Origin: Chryseobacterium formosum
GTDB lineage: Bacteria; Bacteroidota; Bacteroidia; Flavobacteriales; Weeksellaceae
Reading direction: 5' to 3'
Assembly (NCBI RefSeq): GCF_026460885.1
Contig: NZ_JAOVZW010000031.1
Coordinates: 1-64,000 of the forward strand
DNA: 64,000 bases
The position numbers were made by a program, and so were the translations under genes. The notes below the pieces were generated by a model that saw only the letters and a list, made by a program, of their open reading frames with translations, was not told the origin of the DNA and did no database searches. Positions 36,896 to 44,944 of this stretch are shown here, in pieces (the first letter of the stretch is position 1; each line of letters starts with the position of its first letter).

Positions 36896-39274
36896 ATGAA
36901 ATTTACAATTTCTGCACTTTCAGTTCTTTTTTTCACAAACGCTTTTGCTCAAAACATCCAAAATAATCCGGGAAGCAATCACGGAAACAGATTTGAGCAG
37001 TTGGGAACCATTCTTCCTACACCAAACGTTTACAGGACAGCTTCCGGAGCTCCGGGACAGGCTTATTGGCAAAACAGAGCAGATTACGATATTACCGCGT
37101 ATTTAGATGAAGATAAAAGAAATTTAAAAGGATCCGAAACGGTTACCTATTATAACAATTCGCCGGACGATCTAGATTATATTTGGTTACAGTTAGATGA
37201 AAATCAGCAGTCAACTGTTAAAAAAGCAGATTATCAGTTCTCCTCTACCCTGCCGAAATCTCTGAATGATGAACAATTAAAAACAACTGATCTTCCGGCA
37301 AAAGACAACGGGTATGGAGTAAATCTTGAAAAAGTAACCGATGCTTCAGGTAATGCTTTGAAATATACGGTCAACAAAACAATGATGCGTATTGATTTGC
37401 CTAAAGTTTTGAAAAAAGGCGAAAAAGTTATTTTTAAAATCGATTGGAATTACAATATTCCGAACCGTATGAAAATGGGCGGTCGTGGCGGTTATGAAAA
37501 TTTCGCAGAGGACGGAAATGATCTTTATACGATTACACAATGGTTCCCAAGAATGTGCGTGTACAGCGATTTTCAGGGATGGCAGAATCATCAGTTTACA
37601 GGAAGAGGCGAATTTGCTTTGGTTTTTGGTAATTATAAAGTTTCGATGAACGTTCCCTCAGATCATGTGATTGGTGGAACCGGAGAATGTAAAAACTATG
37701 AACAGGTTTTAAGTTCAGACCAATTAGCGAGATACAAAAAAGCACAGACTTCAAATGAGCCTGTGGAAATCGTGACTCTGGATGAAGCTAAAAAAGCAGA
37801 GAAAAACCACTCAAAACAGAGAAAGACATGGGTTTTTGAAGCAAAAGATGTGAGAGATTTTGCATGGACGGCTTCAAGAAAATTTGTCTGGGACGCAATG
37901 GGCGTTACCATTCCTGAAAACAACAATAAAGTAATGGCGATGAGTTTCTACCCAAAAGAAGCTTATGGTTTGTATAGAAAATTCTCGACCAAAGCAGTTG
38001 CTCACACGATAAAAACATATTCAGAATTTACAATTCCTTATCCATATCCGGTTGCTCAATCTGTGGAAGCTTCCAATGGTATGGAATACCCGATGATTTG
38101 TTTCAACTTTGGAAGAACAGAAAAAGACGGAACTTATTCTGAAGGCACAAAAAATGGAATGATTGGGGTAATTATTCATGAAGTTGGACACAACTTTTTC
38201 CCAATGATTATCAATTCAGACGAAAGACAATGGAGCTGGATGGATGAAGGTTTAAATACATTCACAGAATATTTAACAGAAGAAAAATGGGACAATAAAT
38301 TCCCTTCAAAACGAGGTCCAGCATGGACGATTGTTGATTACATGAAACTTCCGAAAGATCAATTGGAGCCTATTATGAGTAATTCTGAAAACATTATTCA
38401 GTTTGGACCAAATGCATACGCAAAACCAGCTACCGGATTGAATATTCTTCGTGAAACCATTATGGGAAGAGAACTTTTCGACAAAGCTTTTAAAACGTAT
38501 TCAAAAAGATGGGCGTTTAAACATCCTGAGCCTGCAGATTTTTTCAGAACAATGGAAGATGCGAGTGGTGAAGATCTTGATTGGTTTTGGAGAGGCTGGT
38601 TCTACGGAACTGATCCTGTAGACATTGCGATTGACAAAGTGACGATTGCAACTCCAGATTTAACTACTTTAAAAGAAGCTGCTGATACAAAATATAAAGT
38701 GGAGAAACCTTTACAGAATGAGTTTGAAGATATTTCAAAAATCAGAAACAAGGAAGATAAGACTATCAGTTTTGAGGTAGAAAAAGATAAAGATTTACAG
38801 GATTTTTATTACCGTTATGACCGCGGTCAGGAAAAAGTGGACGCCAATAAAGAATACAGTACCAAAACTGAAGGTAGTATCGCTTTAGACAAAAAAGATC
38901 AGGAAAAACTGAAAAATATTACTGCTTATCAAATTGATTTTGTGAATAAAGGAGGTTTCGTGATGCCGATTATTTTGGAATTTACGTTTGAAGACGGCTC
39001 AAAACTAAGAGATCAATCTTCTGCACAAATCTGGAGACATAATGAGAAAAAGACTTCAAAGACATTTTATTTTGACAAGAAATTAAAATCTGTTCAGCTA
39101 GACCCAATGAGAGAAACTGCTGATATTGATACTTCAAACAATTTCTGGAGCAATGACCAAGCGAGTCCTGAAACTTCAAAATTCCAGGTATTTAAAGAAA
39201 AACAGAATGCTACAGTAAGAGGTGGTGCGAATGGAAAAGTAAATCCGATGCAGGCTGCAGGAAAGAAAAACTAA
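36896..39274 (+). CDS. M1-family zinc aminopeptidase, exported
   Basis: The protein has 792 residues from the ATG at 36896. A signal peptide is cleaved after NAFAQ (about residue 18). The N-terminal beta domain is followed by the catalytic gluzincin domain with H428-E429-x-x-H432 and zinc ligand E451 (the HExxHx18E pattern in HEVGHNFFP...WMDEG). The usual GAMEN exopeptidase loop appears as NGMEYP. A C-terminal helical region is followed by a beta segment. It should act in the periplasm or at the surface, trimming peptides from the N terminus. The tail is Lys/Gly-rich. A strong terminator follows. Confidence 0.93.
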   Translation: MKFTISALSVLFFTNAFAQNIQNNPGSNHGNRFEQLGTILPTPNVYRTASGAPGQAYWQNRADYDITAYLDEDKRNLKGSETVTYYNNSPDDLDYIWLQLDENQQSTVKKADYQFSSTLPKSLNDEQLKTTDLPAKDNGYGVNLEKVTDASGNALKYTVNKTMMRIDLPKVLKKGEKVIFKIDWNYNIPNRMKMGGRGGYENFAEDGNDLYTITQWFPRMCVYSDFQGWQNHQFTGRGEFALVFGNYKVSMNVPSDHVIGGTGECKNYEQVLSSDQLARYKKAQTSNEPVEIVTLDEAKKAEKNHSKQRKTWVFEAKDVRDFAWTASRKFVWDAMGVTIPENNNKVMAMSFYPKEAYGLYRKFSTKAVAHTIKTYSEFTIPYPYPVAQSVEASNGMEYPMICFNFGRTEKDGTYSEGTKNGMIGVIIHEVGHNFFPMIINSDERQWSWMDEGLNTFTEYLTEEKWDNKFPSKRGPAWTIVDYMKLPKDQLEPIMSNSENIIQFGPNAYAKPATGLNILRETIMGRELFDKAFKTYSKRWAFKHPEPADFFRTMEDASGEDLDWFWRGWFYGTDPVDIAIDKVTIATPDLTTLKEAADTKYKVEKPLQNEFEDISKIRNKEDKTISFEVEKDKDLQDFYYRYDRGQEKVDANKEYSTKTEGSIALDKKDQEKLKNITAYQIDFVNKGGFVMPIILEFTFEDGSKLRDQSSAQIWRHNEKKTSKTFYFDKKLKSVQLDPMRETADIDTSNNFWSNDQASPETSKFQVFKEKQNATVRGGANGKVNPMQAAGKKN

Positions 39275-39283
39275 AACAGATAT

Positions 39284-39315
39284 AAAAGGATTGTAAATTT
39301 TACAGTCCTTTTTTT
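39284..39315 (+). terminator. Terminator after the M1 peptidase
   Basis: AAAGGATTGTAAA pairs with TTTACAGTCCTTT (one wobble) and is followed by a run of T. Confidence 0.8.
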
Positions 39316-39348
39316 CTGCCAAAATTTCCACTTGTGATAATTAAAATC

Positions 39349-39378
39349 TGCCATTTCAAACAAAGGCAATCGATGGCA
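39349..39378. promoter_or_regulatory. Inverted repeat upstream of groES
   Basis: TGCCAT and ATGGCA are separated by 18 bases, 50 bases before the groES start. It could be a regulatory site for the chaperonin operon. No CIRCE element is seen in its place. The half-sites are short, so chance is possible. Confidence 0.25.
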
Positions 39379-39427
39379 TACAATTAGAGAAGTACAACAT
39401 AGAAATAATTAAAAAATAAAATATATT

Positions 39428-39706
39428 ATGTCAGTAAACTTTAAACCATTAGCAGATAGAGTTTTGATCGAGCCGATCGCTGCAGAAACTAAAACAGCTT
39501 CAGGTATTATTATTCCAGATACTGCAAAAGAAAAACCACAAGAAGGTACAGTAGTAGCAGTAGGTCCTGGTAAAAAAGATGAGCCTACAACTGTACAAGT
39601 AGGTGACAAAGTTCTTTATGGGAAATATTCAGGTTCTGAATTAAAATTAGACGGAAAAGATTTCTTAATTGTAAAAGAGGGAGACCTTTTAGGAGTAATT
39701 GGATAA
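39428..39706 (+). CDS. groES: Co-chaperonin GroES
   Basis: This 92-residue protein forms the lid of the GroEL chamber as a heptamer. Conserved features are FKPLADRVLIEPI, the mobile loop TKTASGIIIPDTAKEKPQEG, and KVLYGKYSG followed by DFLIVKEGDLLGVIG. It is complete and normal. groEL would usually follow directly; here a 118-codon gene is placed between them. Confidence 0.97.
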   Translation: MSVNFKPLADRVLIEPIAAETKTASGIIIPDTAKEKPQEGTVVAVGPGKKDEPTTVQVGDKVLYGKYSGSELKLDGKDFLIVKEGDLLGVIG

Positions 39707-39741
39707 AAGCAATAAGCTTTTAGCTCTAAGCAATAAGCTTT
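39707..39741 (+). repeat. AAGC-type direct repeats left of the inserted gene
   Basis: AGCAATAAGCTTT occurs twice (from about 39709 and 39729). Related AAGC/GCTT words (CTTTAGG, AAGCTTACCGC, TTAAAGCC, AAAGCTTT) fill 40133-40180 on the right side of the inserted gene. The two sides probably were one repeat-rich spacer. Confidence 0.5.
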
Positions 39742-40095
39742 ATGAGGGACTTCAAAAAATATGATGTTTGGCAATCAAGTCATAAAATTGTTTTAGACAT
39801 TTATCAAATAACTTCAACTTTCCCAAAAGAAGAATTATTTGGCTTAACATCGCAAATCAGACGTTCATCTGTTTCAATTCCTAATAATATTGCAGAAGGT
39901 TGTGGAAGAAATTCTGATAAGGAATTTGCACAATTTTTAAATATAGCGTTAGGCTCGCTTAGTGAGTCAGAGTATTTATTATTCCTCGCAAAAGATTTGA
40001 AATATATTGAATCGGAAGCTTTTGAAAGAATCAATGAAGGATTGAATACAGTTAAAAGAAGACTATACCAATTAAGGTTAAAACTAATCAAATAA
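39742..40095 (+). CDS. Four-helix-bundle protein of the 23S rRNA intervening-sequence family
   Basis: This 117-residue protein has the family signature DVWQSSHKIVLDIYQITSTF at the start, LTSQIRRSSVSIPNNIAEGC in the middle and LGSLSESEYLLFLAKDL near the end. Members form a pentamer of four-helix bundles. They were first found encoded in insertions within 23S rRNA and are common as free genes in Bacteroidota, with no established biochemical function. Its position between groES and groEL is unusual. Repeats of the AAGC type flank it, and it is read in the operon direction, so it should be co-transcribed with the chaperonins. Confidence 0.9.
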   Translation: MRDFKKYDVWQSSHKIVLDIYQITSTFPKEELFGLTSQIRRSSVSIPNNIAEGCGRNSDKEFAQFLNIALGSLSESEYLLFLAKDLKYIESEAFERINEGLNTVKRRLYQLRLKLIK

Positions 40096-40185
40096 TTTTC
40101 AGGCATAAAGCCTACACATAATAAAAATTTAATCGCTTTAGGAAAAGCTTACCGCTTAAAGCCTAAAGCCAAAAGCTTTAAAAAA

Positions 40186-41811
40186 ATGGCAAAAGAAATA
40201 AAATTCGATATCGAGTCAAGAGACGCTTTAAAAAGAGGTGTTGATGCATTGGCTAATGCAGTAAAAGTAACTTTAGGACCAAAAGGTAGAAACGTTGTCA
40301 TCGAAAAATCTTTCGGTGCACCTCACGTTACTAAAGATGGTGTTTCTGTAGCAAAAGAAATCGAACTTGAAGACAGAGTAGAAAATATGGGAGCGCAAAT
40401 GGTAAAAGAAGTTGCGTCCAAAACCAATGATATTGCAGGAGACGGTACTACTACCGCTACTGTTCTGGCACAGGCTATCGTAAGAGAAGGTCTTAAGAAC
40501 GTAGCTGCAGGTGCAAACCCAATGGATTTAAAAAGAGGTATCGACAAAGCAGTAACTGCTGTTGTTGCTAACCTTAAAGAGCAATCTAAAGAAGTTGGAG
40601 ATTCTACAGAAATGGTGAAGCAGGTTGCTTCAGTTTCCGCAAATAATGACGAAACTATCGGTTCATTAATCGCTGAAGCTTTCGGAAAAGTGGGTAAAGA
40701 AGGGGTTATCACTGTAGAAGAAGCTAAAGGTATCGACACAACAGTAGACGTTGTGGAAGGTATGCAGTTTGACAGAGGATACCAGTCGCCTTACTTCGTG
40801 ACGAATCCTGAGAAAATGTTAGCTGAATTGGAAAATCCATACATCCTTTTAGTAGAGAAAAAAATCTCTTCAATGAAAGAATTGCTTCCGGTTCTTGAGC
40901 CTATCGCACAGGGTGGAAAATCTTTATTGATCATCTCTGAAGAAGTGGAAGGTGAAGCTTTGGCAACTTTGGTAGTAAACAAATTAAGAGGTTCTCTTAA
41001 AATTGCTGCTGTAAAAGCTCCGGGATTTGGAGACAGAAGAAAAGCAATGTTAGAAGATATCGCTATCTTAACTGGTGGACAGGTAATTTCTGAAGAGCAA
41101 GGTTTCACAATGGAAAACATAACCATTGATATGTTGGGAACTGCTGAAAAAGTAACGATTGACAAAGACAACACAACAGTTGTAAATGGTGGTGGTGAAG
41201 AAAGCAAGATCAAAGGAAGAGTAAACCAGATCAAAGCTCAGATGGAAACGACTACTTCTGACTACGACAGAGAAAAACTACAGGAGAGACTGGCTAAATT
41301 GGCCGGTGGTGTTGCCGTACTTTACGTAGGTGCAGCTTCTGAAGTTGAAATGAAAGAGAAAAAAGACAGAGTTGACGATGCATTAAACGCTACAAGAGCA
41401 GCAGTTGAAGAAGGTATCGTTGCAGGTGGTGGTGTTGCTTTGGTAAGAGCTATTGAAGCTTTGGCTAATCTTACAGGCATCAATGCTGACGAAACTACAG
41501 GTATTAAAATCGTAAAAAGAGCAATCGAAGAGCCATTGAGACAAATCGTTGCCAACGCAGGAGGTGAAGGTTCTGTAATCGTAGCTAAAGTTGCAGAAGG
41601 AACTGCAGATTTCGGTTATAATGCTAAAACTGACGAGTATGTAAACATGCTTGAAGCAGGTATCATCGACCCTACAAAAGTAACAAGAGTTGCCCTTGAA
41701 AACGCAGCTTCTGTTTCTGGAATGCTTCTTACAACTGAGTGTGTAATCACTGAAATTAAGAGCGCAGAACCTGCTATGCCAATGGGAGGTGGAATGCCGG
41801 GAATGATGTAA
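40186..41811 (+). CDS. groEL: Chaperonin GroEL
   Basis: This 541-residue chaperonin forms the double-ring folding chamber. Features include VTLGPKGRNVVIEKSFGAP, the ATP site GDGTTTATVLAQ, a complete apical domain, AAVEEGIVAGGGVALV, and the C-terminal Gly/Met tail ending GGGMPGMM. No lesion is present. A second, decayed copy of its last 50 or so codons lies 2.8 kb downstream at 44611-44743, so the 3' end was duplicated when sequence was inserted behind the gene. Confidence 0.98.
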   Translation: MAKEIKFDIESRDALKRGVDALANAVKVTLGPKGRNVVIEKSFGAPHVTKDGVSVAKEIELEDRVENMGAQMVKEVASKTNDIAGDGTTTATVLAQAIVREGLKNVAAGANPMDLKRGIDKAVTAVVANLKEQSKEVGDSTEMVKQVASVSANNDETIGSLIAEAFGKVGKEGVITVEEAKGIDTTVDVVEGMQFDRGYQSPYFVTNPEKMLAELENPYILLVEKKISSMKELLPVLEPIAQGGKSLLIISEEVEGEALATLVVNKLRGSLKIAAVKAPGFGDRRKAMLEDIAILTGGQVISEEQGFTMENITIDMLGTAEKVTIDKDNTTVVNGGGEESKIKGRVNQIKAQMETTTSDYDREKLQERLAKLAGGVAVLYVGAASEVEMKEKKDRVDDALNATRAAVEEGIVAGGGVALVRAIEALANLTGINADETTGIKIVKRAIEEPLRQIVANAGGEGSVIVAKVAEGTADFGYNAKTDEYVNMLEAGIIDPTKVTRVALENAASVSGMLLTTECVITEIKSAEPAMPMGGGMPGMM

Positions 41812-41841
41812 CGCGGCGTGTCGCTGAGACAATTATATATA

Positions 41842-41874
41842 AACCGTTCCGCTTTTGTGGAGCGGTTTTTTTTG
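41842..41874 (+). terminator. Terminator after groEL
   Basis: AACCGTTCC pairs with GGAGCGGTT (one wobble) around GCTTTTGT, followed by T8. A degenerate second copy follows the groEL fragment near 44774-44800. Confidence 0.85.
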
Positions 41875-41915
41875 TAGTAAAAATATTTTTTATAGCCATG
41901 ATTAATTGAATATTG

Positions 41916-41923
41916 TAAATTTG
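41916..41923 (+). promoter_or_regulatory. Candidate -7 box for the RusA-like gene
   Basis: TAAATTTG is an exact TAnnTTTG match 16 bases before the ATG at 41940. Confidence 0.45.
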
Positions 41924-41939
41924 AGATTTATGAATAAAT

Positions 41940-42647
41940 ATGAAAATAACCGTTGAAAATACTAATTGTGATTTTGAAAACACCTATTTAATTAATGAAC
42001 ATGCAACTAGCTATATAAATTTTACATTTGAATTTGCAAAAATTGTTAGTAGACAGTCAAAAAAAATAATTCAAGAGAATTTTATAAAAGAGATAAAATC
42101 TGAACTTAAAAAATACACTTGGATAATAATTAGTGACGTACAACTTGAAATATATTGGTATCTAAATGCTGTAGAAAGGCAAGAAACAGATAAAATTGGT
42201 GATCTTGACAATATTACCAAACCTGTGATTGATTCATTCATAGGTGTTGACGGTTTAATTGTTGATGATTCACAAATTGCTTCGATGAATACTTTATGGA
42301 TGTCAAGAAATGACTTAATAGAAGATAATGTTGTTAAAATTAAATTCACTTTTAATAATGACTTTTCTTTAAAAAAGGAAAATTTGTTTTTTGTTCTTTA
42401 TTCAGCACCTATGTGTACTCCAATAAATATTGATTTAAATGATAAAGAGCAAATAAAAAATATTTTGAATCTTTTCGAATTTAAATCTAAAATGATTGAT
42501 TTCGCTAGCGCTTTTAAAGAGAATGGAGCAAACATAGATAGATATTTATTAGTATCTGAATGGCATTTTCATAGGACAAGATTATCTGGTTTTCCAAATA
42601 AAATGATTTACACAATTGAACAATTAGAACAATTAGCCAAAAATTAA
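41940..42647 (+). CDS. RusA-like Holliday junction resolvase with extra C-terminal region
   Basis: The protein has 235 residues. Residues about 85-115 carry the RusA signature: D88-L-D90-N91-ITKPVIDSF, then V-D109-D110-SQI, matching the metal-binding aspartates of RusA endonucleases that cut four-way DNA junctions. Phage and prophage RusA proteins are near 120 residues; this one has about 100 additional C-terminal residues I do not recognise (including HFHRTRLSGF). Codon use is AT-rich, unlike groEL. It lies with DUF2971 in the segment bracketed by the groEL 3' duplication. Other phage genes are absent. It may be a cargo nuclease rather than a phage repair gene. Confidence 0.75.
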   Translation: MKITVENTNCDFENTYLINEHATSYINFTFEFAKIVSRQSKKIIQENFIKEIKSELKKYTWIIISDVQLEIYWYLNAVERQETDKIGDLDNITKPVIDSFIGVDGLIVDDSQIASMNTLWMSRNDLIEDNVVKIKFTFNNDFSLKKENLFFVLYSAPMCTPINIDLNDKEQIKNILNLFEFKSKMIDFASAFKENGANIDRYLLVSEWHFHRTRLSGFPNKMIYTIEQLEQLAKN

Positions 42648-42651
42648 TAAA

Positions 42652-42696
42652 ACGGCTAACCTCGGTTTGCCATAATAGCCGGTTAGGGTACAAAAT
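42652..42696 (+). repeat. attC-like imperfect inverted repeat
   Basis: CGGCTAACC and CCGGTTAGG are inverted around a TTTGCCATAATAG centre, between the RusA-like and DUF2971 genes. CTAAC and GTTAG at the outer ends recall integron recombination sites, but the outer positions do not fit RYYYAAC/GTTRRRY fully and the element is short. It could simply be a weak terminator. Confidence 0.3.
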
Positions 42697-42710
42697 TCAA
42701 TATTAATAAA

Positions 42711-43385
42711 ATGGGTCTATTCAAATTTAAAAGCGCTAAAACAATAGAAGATCTTACACGAGATATTCAAACAATGATGAATGATGAAATTTGGTTTTCT
42801 GGAATTGAATATTTAAATGATCCTTTTGAGAAAGTTTATTCTACTAAAACTTTCGAAGAATATGAAAGTTCTGACCAAGTTGTAACTGATTTTTTTATTC
42901 CACATCAAAAAAATGTAGACGAATATTTTAATAAAGTTGGAATTTTATCAGTATGCGAAGAGAATACAAATCTTGTAATGTGGAGTCATTATTCAGATAA
43001 TCACAAAGGTTATTGTATTGAATATAATTTTGATTCAAATATCATAAATAAATTAAATTTTGAAAATGATGATGAAGTTTTTTTAATGGATGTAGAGTAT
43101 AAAGATACGCCGATAGATTTTCTTTCACTACCATCTAATTTTCAATTTTACTTAAGGAGAAAAAGCAAATTATGGGAATATGAAAATGAACTCCGATATA
43201 TTTCCTCAAAAAAGGGATTACATAAAATCCCGTCAGACGCTATTAAAGCAATATATTTAGGAGCTAGTATTAATGAAATTGTTAAACAGACTATTCTCAA
43301 ACTATGCACAGATAAAAAAATAAATCTTTATCAAAGTACAGTTTCAAAAAATTCATATGCTTTAATATTCGAAAAAATATTGTAA
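42711..43385 (+). CDS. DUF2971 protein
   Basis: This 224-residue protein shows the DUF2971 pattern: an early YLNDPFEK (loss-of-function in this family is unknown), then VGILSVCEENTNLVMWSHYSDNHKGYCIEYN, and later KSKLWEYENELRYI with IKAIYLGASI. The family is widespread, often in accessory islands, with no proven activity. It follows the RusA-like gene after 63 bases and an attC-like hairpin. It is very AT-rich, like its neighbour. A hairpin terminator follows at 43402. Confidence 0.82.
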   Translation: MGLFKFKSAKTIEDLTRDIQTMMNDEIWFSGIEYLNDPFEKVYSTKTFEEYESSDQVVTDFFIPHQKNVDEYFNKVGILSVCEENTNLVMWSHYSDNHKGYCIEYNFDSNIINKLNFENDDEVFLMDVEYKDTPIDFLSLPSNFQFYLRRKSKLWEYENELRYISSKKGLHKIPSDAIKAIYLGASINEIVKQTILKLCTDKKINLYQSTVSKNSYALIFEKIL

Positions 43386-43401
43386 TTAATCCTCCTCCGC
43401 T

Positions 43402-43425
43402 GCCGCACGAATCTCTTCGTGTGGC
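43402..43425 (+). terminator. Hairpin terminator after DUF2971 (CACGAA-type family)
   Basis: GCCGCACGAA pairs with TTCGTGTGGC (one wobble) around TCTC, followed by TTTT. Related hairpins occur at about 49231-49256, 49752-49775, 51606-51632, 54230-54253 and 54323-54345. Confidence 0.7.
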
Positions 43426-43565
43426 TTTTGTATAAAAAACAACCTTTATTCAAAAAAGTTTAATTTCTGACATCCGATGTCGCGGATTTGCAATCCGTGA
43501 CTTTTCCCTATATTTAAAACATATATTTCCACACAGAAAATCAATTAAACCAAACCTCCACACCT

Positions 43566-44492
43566 TTGAAAACAAAAGTATTACTCCTTTCACTTTTCGG
43601 TTTTTGTTTAGCCAATGCACAAACCTTAAATTTTAAACATCTTTCGGATATGTCTGTGAGAAGAGGAGCGGTAAGCAGTACCATTGCAGTTGACAATATC
43701 TATGTGAGCAACGGCTACAAAGATTCGGATGGTAATGCTACTATTATTGAGAAATACAGTATTAAAGATAACCGCTGGAGTGTCATCAATTCTACTCTGG
43801 TTCCTAAAAGATTCGCCAATTCGGAGACTTACGGTAATAAAATTTATATTTTTAACGGTTGGGGAAACAGCCATCTTGAAATTATAGATCTTGAAACTCA
43901 TAAAAAAACGAAGGGAGCTGTTAACCGTGCCTACACAGGAAATGCAGGTTCTGCGATTCATAACGGAAAAATATATACGTTCGGAGGAAGTGGGTTAAAC
44001 AATGCCGCCACCACAGTATTTTCTGATCGATTTCAATATTATGACATTGCTTCAGACACATGGCACACTTTACCGAATATGCCAACAGCCAGAGAAGCAA
44101 GAGGCAAAATTGTAAATGATAAACTTTATGTTATTGGTGGTTTTAACGGCACCTCATCCCGTCTGGTCAACGTGTTCGATCTCAATAAAAATGAGTGGAC
44201 TGAGCAATATACAATGCCCGCTGCGATATCCGGTCATTCATTAGCGGTATCTGGCACTAAGATTTTTATCGCAGGCGGTTATAATAATCAAAATTTTCTT
44301 GCCTATTTTGATACAGAAACCAACAAGCTGCATAAGTTATCATCCAATATGACTCCCAGAAGACATGCTGCTGCGGAAATATACAACAATAAATTATACA
44401 TCATGGGTGGAAGTACAGCATCCTCAACCAAATCAGCTATTAAAAGCATCCAAGTTGCAGATATTAGCGATGAAGAGCTTTCCGATAAATAA
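43566..44492 (+). CDS. Secreted Kelch-repeat protein, probably shortened by a nonsense codon
   Basis: This 308-residue protein starts at a TTG. It has a signal peptide cleaved after NAQ (about residue 19) and about five Kelch-type units (for example KIYTFGGSG, KLYVIGGFNG, KIFIAGGYNN, KLYIMGGST), enough for a six-bladed beta-propeller. After the TAA at 44490 the same frame continues with 34 sensible codons (TNEDVFKSKVYTNAHRN...FEYTV) to a second stop at 44595-44597, so one base change may have created the first stop. Ligand unknown. It lies in the segment between groEL and the groEL fragment. Confidence 0.82.
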   Translation: MKTKVLLLSLFGFCLANAQTLNFKHLSDMSVRRGAVSSTIAVDNIYVSNGYKDSDGNATIIEKYSIKDNRWSVINSTLVPKRFANSETYGNKIYIFNGWGNSHLEIIDLETHKKTKGAVNRAYTGNAGSAIHNGKIYTFGGSGLNNAATTVFSDRFQYYDIASDTWHTLPNMPTAREARGKIVNDKLYVIGGFNGTSSRLVNVFDLNKNEWTEQYTMPAAISGHSLAVSGTKIFIAGGYNNQNFLAYFDTETNKLHKLSSNMTPRRHAAAEIYNNKLYIMGGSTASSTKSAIKSIQVADISDEELSDK

Positions 44493-44610
44493 ACCAATGA
44501 AGATGTATTTAAATCAAAAGTTTATACCAATGCCCACAGAAATGGTTTCATGATCAGCAATAAAATTAATAGCAATCAGTTTGAATACACTGTTTAAAAG
44601 ATAGGTGGAA

Positions 44611-44743
44611 AAGAAGCAGGTATCATCAACCCTATAAAAGTAACAAGAGTTGCCCTTGAAAACGCAGCTTCTGTTTCTTGAATACTATTGACAACTGAAT
44701 GTGTAATCACTGAAGTGAAAAGCGCAGAACCGGGAATGATATA
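44611..44743 (+). pseudogene. Decayed copy of the groEL 3' end
   Basis: The frame reads EAGIINPIKVTRVALENAAS..., then a stop replaces the Gly of SVSGML, then LLTTECVITEVKSAEPGMI and stop. It aligns with the last codons of groEL (41653-41811), with an internal loss of about 24 bases in the Gly/Met tail. About 20 bases beyond the stop also match (GTGTAGCTGAGACA against GTGTCGCTGAGACA). It starts abruptly at 44612, right after the Kelch gene. It is a direct repeat that brackets the RusA-DUF2971-Kelch segment. Confidence 0.88.
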
Positions 44744-44773
44744 ACAGCGTGTAGCTGAGACAAAATAAATTTA

Positions 44774-44816
44774 AAACCGCTCAGATTTTTTTGAGCGATT
44801 TTTTTGAGCGATTTTT
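44774..44816 (+). terminator. Degenerate groEL-type terminator
   Basis: ACCGCTCA and TGAGCGAT are inverted and followed by T runs, with TTTTTTGAGCGAT repeated twice in tandem. It is the counterpart of the terminator behind intact groEL. Confidence 0.55.
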
Positions 44817-44910
44817 TGTTCATAAAAAATCTAATATAAATAGTAAAATCATAAATATTTTTTTATGTAATTATTTAAAAGAGCTTTAAAATTTATATCT
44901 GAGTAATGTA

Positions 44911-44918
44911 TAAATTTG
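44911..44918 (+). promoter_or_regulatory. Candidate -7 box for the 44945 gene
   Basis: TAAATTTG is an exact TAnnTTTG match. It lies after the in-frame ATG at 44906 and before the ATG at 44945, which favours the second start. Confidence 0.45.
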
Positions 44919-44944
44919 TTGTTGCTGTAATTTATAACAGATAT

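Noticed and set aside
40323..41832. Long minus-strand frames opposite groEL
   Set aside because: They mirror the codon pattern of groEL and show low-complexity Ser/Thr/Cys-rich translations.
41812..44609. Prophage remnant because of the RusA-like gene
   Set aside because: No other phage-type gene (portal, terminase, integrase, tail) is present in the segment.
44906..44944. Upstream ATG start for the SUKH-like repeat protein
   Set aside because: It lies before a perfect TAAATTTG -7 box (44911-44918), so the transcript would start after it; the ATG at 44945 fits better.
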